Positions 54,658 through 64,000 of a stretch of DNA of 64,000 nucleotides are shown piece after piece. A program made the translations under genes and the position numbers. The number at the start of each line of letters is the position of its first letter. Positions within the stretch are counted from its first letter, which is position 1. This stretch comes from Geomonas oryzisoli. Its GTDB lineage: Bacteria > Desulfobacterota > Desulfuromonadia > Geobacterales > Geobacteraceae. A model generated the notes under the pieces. It did not search any database. It had not been told where the DNA came from and saw only the letters and a program-made list of their open reading frames with translations. The DNA lies in NCBI RefSeq assembly GCF_018986915.1, contig NZ_CP076723.1, forward strand, positions 4,678,228 to 4,742,227, given 5' to 3'.

Positions 54658-55251
54658 ATGCTACATTTTTCGGGCTCGCTGACCAGGCTGGTGGGAGAAT
54701 TGAAGAAACTGCCTGGTGTCGGTGAAAAAAGTGCCTTGCGCCTCGCCTTTCATCTGCTTAAATATCCCGGTAATATCGAGGCGTTAGCAGAGAGCCTCAT
54801 GCAGGTGAAGGAAAAGGTCCGTTTTTGCTCCCGCTGTTTTGCCATCACCGAGGATGATCCCTGCTGGATCTGCTCGGGGGAGCGCGACAGCGCCGCGCTC
54901 TGCGTGGTTGAGGAGCCGCAAGACCTGCTGGCCCTTGAGAGAAGCCGCGCTTTCCGTGGCCGCTACCACGTGCTGCAGGGGGCTCTTTCACCGTTAAACG
55001 GCGTTACACCGCGTGACCTGAGGATCGCCGAGCTGATGCAGCGGTTGGAGGGGGGCGAGGTGCGCGAGGTGCTGATCGCCACCAACTTCACGGTGGAGGG
55101 GGAGGCGACGGCGCTCTACCTGACCAGGATGATCAAGCCGCTCGGGATCAAGGTGACGCGTCTGGCGCACGGCATCCCCATCGGCAGCGACCTGGAATAC
55201 GTGGATGCGGCGACCGTGCAGCGGGCAGTGGAGGGGCGTTCGGAGCTTTAG
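54658..55251 (+). CDS. recR: Recombination protein RecR
   Basis: A 197-residue RecR that with RecO loads RecA at gaps. The HhH region (LKKLPGVGEKSALRLAFHLL), the four-Cys zinc finger (CSRCFAITEDDPCWICSGER) and the Toprim part (CVVEEPQDLLALERSRAFRG) are intact. The start ATG lacks a strong ribosome site; TGGTGGGAATATG precedes it. It completes the dnaX-ybaB-recR group. Confidence 0.96.
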   Translation: MLHFSGSLTRLVGELKKLPGVGEKSALRLAFHLLKYPGNIEALAESLMQVKEKVRFCSRCFAITEDDPCWICSGERDSAALCVVEEPQDLLALERSRAFRGRYHVLQGALSPLNGVTPRDLRIAELMQRLEGGEVREVLIATNFTVEGEATALYLTRMIKPLGIKVTRLAHGIPIGSDLEYVDAATVQRAVEGRSEL

Positions 55252-55328
55252 GGCCCTTCCGCAAGTGCGAACTAGAACGATCTTTTACCGTAAAGCTCAA
55301 TTGGATTTTCAAACACAGGAGGAAATCA

Positions 55329-58300
55329 ATGTCCCGCAGAATGGTAACAATCGACGGTAACACCGCTGCCGCACACGTGGCGCACGCCACCAACGAGGTG
55401 ATCGCCATCTACCCGATCACCCCTTCCTCGGTAATGGGGGAGATCTCGGACGAGAAGAGCGCCCGGGGCGAGAAGAACATCTGGGGCACCGTCCCCTCCG
55501 TCTCCGAGCTGCAGTCCGAAGGTGGCGCCTCCGGTGCCGTCCACGGCGCGCTCCAGGCCGGCGCCCTGACCACCACCTTCACCGCCAGCCAGGGCCTGCT
55601 GCTCATGATCCCGAACATGTTCAAGATCGCGGGCGAGCTCACCTCGACCGTGTTCCACATCTCGGCCCGCGCCATCTCGGCCGCCGCGCTGAACATCTTC
55701 GGCGACCATTCCGACGTCATGTCGGCCCGTTCCACCGGCTGGGGCATGATCTGTTCCAACAACGTGCAGGAGGTCATGGACTTCGCGCTGATCTCCCAGG
55801 CCGCCACCCTGCGCGCCCGCGTTCCCTTCATGCACTACTTCGACGGCTTCAGGACCTCGCACGAGGTACAGAAGGTCGAGGAGCTTACCTTTGACGACAT
55901 GCGCTTCATGATCAGCGACGAGCTGGTCCAGGCGCACCGCGCACGCGCGCTGACCCCGGACCGTCCGGTGCTGCGCGGCACCGCTCAGAACCCGGACGTC
56001 TACTTCCAGGGTCGCGAGACCGTCAACGCCTACTACCCGAAGGCGCTTGAGATCGTGCAGGAGGAGATGGACAAGTTCGCCGGCCTCACCGGCCGCAAGT
56101 ACTCCGTCGCCGAGTACGTCGGCGCCCCGGACGCCGAGCGCGTCATCATCGTGATGGGCAGCGCAGCCGACACCGTCCAGGAGACCCTGGAGACCCTGAA
56201 CGCCGCCGGCGAGAAGGTCGGTCTGGTAAAGGTGCGCCTGTTCAGGCCGTTCCCGGTCGACGCCGTCGCCGCCTGCCTCCCGGCTAGCGTCAAGAAGATC
56301 GCCGTCCTCGACCGCACCAAGGAGCCGGGCTCTCTGGGCGAGCCGCTCTACCTCGACGTCAGGACCGCCATCGGCGAGGCCATGGCCGACGGCAAGAGCG
56401 CGTTCAAGTCCTACCCGATCATCGTGGGCGGCCGCTTCGGCCTCGGTTCCAAGGAGTTCACCCCGGGCATGGCCAAGGGCGTGTTCGACAACCTGAAAGC
56501 CGACAAGCCGAAGAACCACTTCGTGGTCGGCATCAAGGAAGACGTCACCAACTGCTCGCTGGACTTTGACCCGGCCTTCGTGAACCCCTCCGCCGGCACC
56601 TACTCCGCCATGTTCTTCGGCCTGGGCTCCGACGGCACCGTCGGCGCCAACAAGAACTCCATCAAGATCATCGGCGAGAACACCGACAACAACGTCCAGG
56701 CCTACTTCGTCTACGACTCCAAGAAGGCCGGTACCGTCACCGTGTCGCACCTGCGCTTCGGCAAGGGCGAGATCCGCTCCCCGTACCTGATCGACCAGGC
56801 GGACTTCGTCGCCTGCCACAACTTCTCCTTCCTGGAGAAGTACGACATGCTCTCCCGCGCCAAGGTGGGTGGCACCTTCCTGCTCTGCTCGCTTACCGAC
56901 GACAAGGAAGCGGTCTGGAACGCCATGCCGGTCGAGGTACAGCAGCAGATCATCGACAAGAAGCTCAAGTTCTACGTGATCAACGCCATCGCGCTGGGCG
57001 AGAAGCTTGGCCTGGGCGCAAGGATCAACGTGATCATGCAGACCGCCTTCTTCAAGATCTCGGGCATCATGCCGCTCGACGCCGCCATCGCCTCCATCAA
57101 GGACGCCATCAAGAAGTCCTACGGCAAGTCCGGTGAGAAGGTGGTCGAGATGAACAACAAGGCGGTCGACGCCGCCCTGGAGAACATCTTCGAGATCACC
57201 GTGCCGGCCACCGCGACCAGCAAGATCAAGAAGCCTGCCGTCGTGGGCGCCCACGCACCGCAGTTCGTGCAGGAAGTCACCGCACAGCTCATCGCCGGTC
57301 GCGGCGACGACGTCCCGGTCTCCATGCTCCCGGCAGACGGTACCTTCCCGACCGCTACCTCGCAGTACGAGAAGCGCAACATCGCCGTCGACATCCCGGT
57401 CTGGGACGAGAGCCTCTGCATCCAGTGCGGCATCTGCTCCTTCGTCTGCCCGCACGCCACCATCAGGATGAAGGTGTACGACGCCGACAAGCTCGCCGGC
57501 GCACCGGAGACCTTCAAGTCCACCGACGCCCGCGGCAACGAGTTCAAGGGGATGAAGTGCACCATCCAGGTCGCCCCGGAAGACTGCACCGGGTGCGCAG
57601 CCTGCGTGGCCAACTGCCCGGCCAAGTCCAAGGAAGACCCGAAGCACAAGGCGATCAACATGAAGTTCCAGGCGCCGCTCAGGGCATCCGAGGCCGCCAA
57701 CTACGACTTCTTCCTCAACATCCCGGAGACCGACCCGACCCTGGTCAAGCTCGACACCCTGAAGGGAAGCCAGCTGGTCCGCCCGCTCTTCGAATACTCC
57801 GGCGCCTGCGCCGGCTGCGGCGAGACCCCGTACCTGAAGCTCATGTCCCAGCTCTTCGGCGACCGCGCCCTGATCGCCAACGCGACCGGCTGCACCTCGA
57901 TCTACGGAGGCAACCTGCCGACCACCCCGTGGGCGAAAAACGCCGACGGACGCGGCCCGGCCTGGTCCAACTCCCTGTTCGAGGACAACGCCGAGTTCGG
58001 CTTCGGCATGAGGCTCGCCGTTGACAAGTTCAACCAGGCGGCGCTGGAGCTGATCGACACCCTCTCCCTCCCGGCCGACCTCGTCGCCGAGATCAAGGGC
58101 GCCGACCAGAAGACCCAGGCCGGCATCGAGGCGCAGCGGGCCCGCGTGGCCAAGCTGAAGGAGATCCTGTCCGCTTCCGGCGACGCCGCTGCCAAGAAGC
58201 TCCTCTCCATCGCCGACTACCTGGTCAAGAAGTCGGTCTGGATCGTCGGCGGCGACGGCTGGGCCTATGACATCGGCTACGGCGGTCTGGACCACGTCAT

Positions 58301-58880
58301 CGCCTCCGGCAAGAACGTGAACCTCCTGGTGCTCGACACCGAGGTCTACTCCAACACCGGCGGCCAAGCCTCCAAGTCCACCCCGATGGGCGCCGTGGCC
58401 CAGTTCGCGGCGGGCGGCAAGCCGCAGGCCAAGAAGGACCTGGCCATGATCGCCATGGCCTACGGCAACGTCTACGTCGCCAAGGTCTCCCTCTCCAACC
58501 CGGCCCAGGTGGTCAAGGCGTTCATGGAGGCCGAGGCGTATGACGGCCCGTCCCTGATCCTGGCCTACAGCCACTGCATCGCCCACGGCATCGACATGGC
58601 CACCGCCGTCGAGACCCAGAAGCGTGCGGTCGCCTCCGGCCACTGGCCGCTGGTCCGCTACAACCCGGACCTCGCCGAGCAGGGTAAGAACCCGCTGCAG
58701 CTGGACAGCAAGGAGCCGAGCATCTCTCTCGAGGAGTACGCTTACGGTGAGAACCGTTACCGCGTACTGAAGAAGAACAACCCGGAAGCGGCCGCGACTC
58801 TCATGGCCCGCTCCGCCGAACTCACTGCCCGCCGCTTCGATCTGTACAAGCGAATGGCAGAAATGGACTTCGGCAAATAG
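55329..58880 (+). CDS. nifJ: Pyruvate:ferredoxin (flavodoxin) oxidoreductase
   Basis: An 1183-residue single-chain PFOR. Domain I has IAIYPITPSSVMGEISDEKS and GALTTTFTASQGLLLMIPNM; domain III holds CoA-related GKFGLGSKEFTP-like region (here GGRFGLGSKEFTPGMAKGVF). Domain V carries two 4Fe-4S clusters, CIQCGICSFVCPHATI and CTGCAACVANCPAKS; a proximal cluster and TPP site are in GACAGCGETPYLKL, GDGWAYDIGYGGLDHV and VYSNTGGQASKSTPMG. It converts pyruvate to acetyl-CoA and CO2, or the reverse, with ferredoxin. Codons are strongly C/G-ended, indicating high expression. AGGAGG precedes the ATG. Confidence 0.97.
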   Translation: MSRRMVTIDGNTAAAHVAHATNEVIAIYPITPSSVMGEISDEKSARGEKNIWGTVPSVSELQSEGGASGAVHGALQAGALTTTFTASQGLLLMIPNMFKIAGELTSTVFHISARAISAAALNIFGDHSDVMSARSTGWGMICSNNVQEVMDFALISQAATLRARVPFMHYFDGFRTSHEVQKVEELTFDDMRFMISDELVQAHRARALTPDRPVLRGTAQNPDVYFQGRETVNAYYPKALEIVQEEMDKFAGLTGRKYSVAEYVGAPDAERVIIVMGSAADTVQETLETLNAAGEKVGLVKVRLFRPFPVDAVAACLPASVKKIAVLDRTKEPGSLGEPLYLDVRTAIGEAMADGKSAFKSYPIIVGGRFGLGSKEFTPGMAKGVFDNLKADKPKNHFVVGIKEDVTNCSLDFDPAFVNPSAGTYSAMFFGLGSDGTVGANKNSIKIIGENTDNNVQAYFVYDSKKAGTVTVSHLRFGKGEIRSPYLIDQADFVACHNFSFLEKYDMLSRAKVGGTFLLCSLTDDKEAVWNAMPVEVQQQIIDKKLKFYVINAIALGEKLGLGARINVIMQTAFFKISGIMPLDAAIASIKDAIKKSYGKSGEKVVEMNNKAVDAALENIFEITVPATATSKIKKPAVVGAHAPQFVQEVTAQLIAGRGDDVPVSMLPADGTFPTATSQYEKRNIAVDIPVWDESLCIQCGICSFVCPHATIRMKVYDADKLAGAPETFKSTDARGNEFKGMKCTIQVAPEDCTGCAACVANCPAKSKEDPKHKAINMKFQAPLRASEAANYDFFLNIPETDPTLVKLDTLKGSQLVRPLFEYSGACAGCGETPYLKLMSQLFGDRALIANATGCTSIYGGNLPTTPWAKNADGRGPAWSNSLFEDNAEFGFGMRLAVDKFNQAALELIDTLSLPADLVAEIKGADQKTQAGIEAQRARVAKLKEILSASGDAAAKKLLSIADYLVKKSVWIVGGDGWAYDIGYGGLDHVIASGKNVNLLVLDTEVYSNTGGQASKSTPMGAVAQFAAGGKPQAKKDLAMIAMAYGNVYVAKVSLSNPAQVVKAFMEAEAYDGPSLILAYSHCIAHGIDMATAVETQKRAVASGHWPLVRYNPDLAEQGKNPLQLDSKEPSISLEEYAYGENRYRVLKKNNPEAAATLMARSAELTARRFDLYKRMAEMDFGK

Positions 58881-58902
58881 AAAAGAAATCTAACTAAAGC
58901 GC

Positions 58903-58931
58903 TTGACAGGGACCAGACCCGTGCATAAAAT
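58903..58931 (+). promoter_or_regulatory. Strong sigma70 promoter of the cold-shock gene
   Basis: TTGACA and TAAAAT exactly 17 nt apart; about 60 nt lie between the -10 and the ATG, room for the 5' leader common in csp genes. Confidence 0.8.
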
Positions 58932-58993
58932 CTTTACCTGTGCCGGGGATGGTCCCGCAATCACGTAAAAGAGTAGTAACAGGAGAAGTGGTA

Positions 58994-59194
58994 ATGGCAA
59001 AAGGTGTAGTTAAGTGGTTTAATGACAGCAAGGGTTTTGGTTTCATCGAGCAGGAGAACGGCGAGGATGTGTTCGTACACTTCTCCGCGATCCAGAGCGA
59101 AGGGTTCAAATCCTTGACCGAGGGCGATTCCGTAACTTTTGACGTGCAGCAGGGACCGAAAGGCCTCCAGGCAGCCAACGTAGTAAGGGTTTAA
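58994..59194 (+). CDS. csp: Cold-shock domain protein
   Basis: A 66-residue single-domain CSD protein that binds single-stranded RNA and DNA. RNP1 is KGFGFI and RNP2 VFVHFSA, followed by [20 protein letters not shown]. Start is the ATG after AGGAG; the open frame continues upstream but [10 protein letters not shown] is the universal beginning. Transcribed from its own promoter and closed by a perfect terminator. Confidence 0.97.
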   Translation: MAKGVVKWFNDSKGFGFIEQENGEDVFVHFSAIQSEGFKSLTEGDSVTFDVQQGPKGLQAANVVRV

Positions 59195-59215
59195 AGTCCA
59201 TTCTTTAAACGACGA

Positions 59216-59250
59216 AAAGCCCCCGGGGGAAACCCCGGGGGCTTTTTTTT
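59216..59250 (+). terminator. Terminator of the cold-shock gene
   Basis: AAGCCCCCGGGG pairs with CCCCGGGGGCTT around GAAA, then T8. Confidence 0.95.
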
Positions 59251-59279
59251 GTGGTTTATGCCACATCATGGGCGTTCTA

Positions 59280-59390
59280 GCCCCCCCTCCCTTGACGGGA
59301 GGGGGCTGGGGGGTGGGTGAAGCCGCAAGCAGCAGAAGTGATGGCACCTTCCCCCACCCCCTGACCCCCTCCCGCAAGGGGCGGGGGGAC
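59280..59390. repeat. GC-rich twin-hairpin intergenic repeat, copy 4 (diverged)
   Basis: CCCCCCCTCCCTTGACGGGA and CCCCTCCCGCAAGGGGCGGG arms around a core with GCAAGCAGCAGAAGTGATGG. Same design as the other copies, but the loops differ. Confidence 0.7.
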
Positions 59391-59407
59391 CAAGCCGTAC
59401 GCGCCAG

Positions 59408-60079
59408 TTATTCTATGCAGTTTCCCGTTGATCCCGCCCTGCAGATGGTCTTGTCGGTCCACAGGGCGCCGTCGAGCTTGGCGCCGGCGAGCCTGGTGCC
59501 CCTGATACGGGCCTGGTTCAGCGATGCGCCGCGCAGGTTGGCGCCGGAGAGATCGGCCAACTCCAGGTCGGTCTCCGAGAGGTCGGCGCGCTCCAGGTTG
59601 ACCGACTGCAGGTTGGCGCGGTTGAACTTGGCGCCGGAGAGGTCGTAGCCGGTCAGGTTGAGGCCGCTCAAGTCGGCGCCGGCGAAGTCACGGCTGCCCG
59701 CCAGCACCCCCTGGACCTCGGCCTGCGTCATGCGGCGCTCCAGCACCTTGGTCTTCACCGCCACGGCGCCCTTCCCCTTGCCGTTACCCTTCTTGGCAAC
59801 CTTTCCCTTTTTCCCTTTCTTCTTCATCTTCGACGTGGCGCCCTTCTTCTCCGAGCCTTTCTTGGAGACCTGCGCCGCCGGCTTGCCCGACTCCACCTCT
59901 TTGGCGAGTGCGGCGAGCTTGGCCTCGGCGGCTTTCAGCGTCTGGGCCTCCGCCGCGTTCTCTTTGGCGGTCGGCTCAGGCGCGGGTGCCGCGGCCTGGG
60001 CATGGAGGCAGGGGACTCCGGCAAAAAGCCAGGCTGCCAGGGTGAAAGGTGCGATATGCGCTGCAAGATGGCGGTTCAT
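59408..60079 (-). CDS. Exported pentapeptide-repeat protein with Lys-rich linker
   Basis: A 223-residue protein. A signal peptide ([18 protein letters not shown]) is followed by an Ala/Glu helix region, a very basic linker ([20 protein letters not shown]) and, from about residue 130, a right-handed beta-helix of pentapeptide repeats ([40 protein letters not shown]). It ends [13 protein letters not shown] with two Cys that could form a disulphide. Exported pentapeptide proteins are of unknown function; the basic linker may bind envelope polyanions. Confidence 0.85.
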   Translation of the reverse strand: MNRHLAAHIAPFTLAAWLFAGVPCLHAQAAAPAPEPTAKENAAEAQTLKAAEAKLAALAKEVESGKPAAQVSKKGSEKKGATSKMKKKGKKGKVAKKGNGKGKGAVAVKTKVLERRMTQAEVQGVLAGSRDFAGADLSGLNLTGYDLSGAKFNRANLQSVNLERADLSETDLELADLSGANLRGASLNQARIRGTRLAGAKLDGALWTDKTICRAGSTGNCIE

Positions 60080-60292
60080 GGTCGCCTCCCTATTGGTGTG
60101 CTTTCCGGCCGGGCCGGAGCTAAGCTCGTTCCCTTATCGGCGTTTTTCGCAAAACCTGAAGCGCGGATGTCTTGCGGTACCGATCCGCTTCTCATTATAC
60201 TGAAGCTGTCGGCTGCACAATGAACGAGGCATGTGCTATATTTTACTGCTGCGCGCCTGACCGGCGCTTGAGCCACATACAACGGGAGCATC

Positions 60293-63130
<2,838 letters not shown>

Positions 63131-63267
63131 CGTAGTGGAGGTCGAAACGTTGCCCGTACTGCGGCTTGAAGACCCGGAAAAAGAAGGAGTAAAGGGCGGG
63201 ACTTGACGCCGAACTGCGTTATAATCTGCTCATTGTGGTCTGGGGACGTACCAGCGAGGATTGTCCC

Positions 63268-63837
63268 ATGTGTCCGAAATATTTGAAGAAAGCCATCATG
63301 ATTCTGCTTCTGCTGTCGCAGGCGGGTTGCGCAAACCTGCTGCCGCGCAGCAAGGCGGTCACCGAATCCCCTTGGGAAGAGTATGAAGCGGCCAAGGCAT
63401 CTTACGACAGTATCACGATCGGGAAGACGACGGTGGAGGACCTGCAGAAGATAGGGTTCGACATCAAGTCCTCACCGAACATCAAGATCCTAAACTACTT
63501 GGACATCGCTGCGATGTTGCAGGGGATGCCTTCCAAGGATCTCGACCCGGGGTTGCAGGCCTGCCTGAAGGCGAGGTCGGACTGCCGGGCCTACGTGTTT
63601 GAGCCGAAAAGGAGCTACAGCAAACGGGTCGGCAATTTCTGGCTCGACATCTTCAACTTCAAACGCAGGACCCACGAAACGGGGTGGCGCTTCAAGGCGC
63701 TGGTGGTCTTCGTGAACCATCACGTCGCCTACAAGCTCTCCAGCGGCGAACCAAAGATCGACCAGATGACCGACCAGGTCAACCCGCTGGGGCCGTTCCA
63801 GGCACCGGCGGACATATTCACCAAGGCACTCTTCTAG
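63268..63837 (+). CDS. Hypothetical lipoprotein
   Basis: A 189-residue exported protein. The signal peptide ends MILLLLSQAGCANLLPRS with a plausible but not ideal lipobox (SQAGC). The mature part has SITIGKTTVEDLQKIGFDIK, CLKARSDCRAYVFEPKRSYS and WRFKALVVFVNHHVAYKL; the TVEDLQKIGFD segment resembles the SmpA/OmlA-type lipoprotein motif in which a helix follows GKTT. A GAGGA site precedes the ATG. The function is unknown; an envelope role is likely. A TATAAT lies about 45 nt upstream. Confidence 0.7.
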   Translation: MCPKYLKKAIMILLLLSQAGCANLLPRSKAVTESPWEEYEAAKASYDSITIGKTTVEDLQKIGFDIKSSPNIKILNYLDIAAMLQGMPSKDLDPGLQACLKARSDCRAYVFEPKRSYSKRVGNFWLDIFNFKRRTHETGWRFKALVVFVNHHVAYKLSSGEPKIDQMTDQVNPLGPFQAPADIFTKALF

Positions 63838-63863
63838 TACGTAGGACGGGGACGTCTCCCCTT

Positions 63864-63898
63864 GGCCTGCTGCGTCCCTGCGCAGCGGGCCTTTTTTT
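63864..63898 (+). terminator. Terminator after the lipoprotein gene
   Basis: GGCCTGCTGCG pairs with CGCAGCGGGCC (one mismatch) and T7 follows. Confidence 0.9.
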
Positions 63899-63911
63899 GT
63901 CTACGGTTCCG

Positions 63912-63955
63912 CCCGGGAACCCCGGCGCGTCACGCCGCTTGGTTCCCGGGGCGAT
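63912..63955. repeat. GC-rich inverted repeat at the right edge
   Basis: CCCGGGAACC pairs with GGTTCCCGGG, with an inner GGCG/CGCC stem. No gene is seen in the last 100 nt. Confidence 0.7.
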
Positions 63956-64000
63956 TGATGCTATTGTGCCTGGGTCAACAACACCCCGGAGAGGACCCCT

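Noticed and set aside
55326..58643. 1105-codon open frame on the minus strand over PFOR
   Set aside because: It is a shadow of a GC-rich, C/G-ended gene; the product has no recognisable motif and the plus strand encodes a complete PFOR.
63203..63225. TTGACG/TATAAT promoter
   Set aside because: The spacing is only 11 nt, too short for sigma70; the TATAAT may pair with a weaker -35.

Overview
The window is GC-rich chromosomal DNA from a strictly respiratory, anaerobic deltaproteobacterium. It is most likely a member of the Geobacterales (Geobacter/Geomonas/Citrifermentans type). This is inferred from the gene set: a nuo operon with a NuoB-C-D fusion, PFOR, TIGR04073 proteins, HDOD and HD-GYP regulators, the TIGR03960-rng-rplU-rpmA-obg neighbourhood, and small palindromic intergenic repeats. 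No rRNA is present, so genus and species cannot be fixed. No prophage, insertion sequence or CRISPR array was seen.

Layout. 0-2.4 kb: the end of a DUF748 gene, then a run of small stress-type proteins (DUF3309, DUF6496, glycine-zipper stress protein, hemerythrin). 2.5-7 kb: two stand-alone receivers, an HDOD protein, a PilB/GspE-type ATPase with MshEN-like modules, and tatA. 7-13.8 kb: uvrB, a pcnB-type nucleotidyltransferase, a YgbA_NO protein, a ferredoxin-like protein with a 19-fold His-Gly tract, a 2-Cys peroxiredoxin and a tandem TIGR04073 pair. 13.9-23.3 kb: an exported Ala/Lys-rich protein, then TIGR03960 radical SAM, RNase G, purT, a Rieske protein, rplU, rpmA, obg and an HD-GYP protein. 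23.3-38.1 kb: a complete minus-strand NADH dehydrogenase operon, nuoA-BCD-E-F-G-H-[ankyrin]-I-J-K-L-M-N, interrupted by repeats and an ankyrin gene. 38.2-47.9 kb: an orphan MshEN-like protein, a GreA/B-like factor, PagL, BCP peroxiredoxin, a small HELSH membrane protein, a four-helix-bundle protein carrying an in-frame repeat, an FAD oxidoreductase, a CbpA-type DnaJ and two parvulin-type PPIases. 47.9-64 kb: mfd, tRNA-Ser, SRP RNA, dnaX-ybaB-recR, a 1183-residue PFOR, a cold-shock gene, an exported pentapeptide protein, uvrA and a lipoprotein gene.

Functional themes. Energy: complex I and PFOR supply NADH-linked electron transport and acetyl-CoA/pyruvate interconversion. DNA repair: uvrA, uvrB, mfd and recR all occur here but in separate transcription units. 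Envelope protein folding: two periplasmic PPIases, PagL and TatA. Signalling: probable cyclic-di-GMP input (MshEN-like) and turnover (HD-GYP).

The most interesting points are a nine-A run in dnaX whose slippage in either direction would end the protein early, the ankyrin gene and GC-rich twin-hairpin repeats inside the nuo operon, a GTGGAC-type inverted repeat translated in frame, a possible AUC start in a GreA/B-like gene, and a highly structured leader upstream of a receiver gene. No clearly new multi-gene system was identified.
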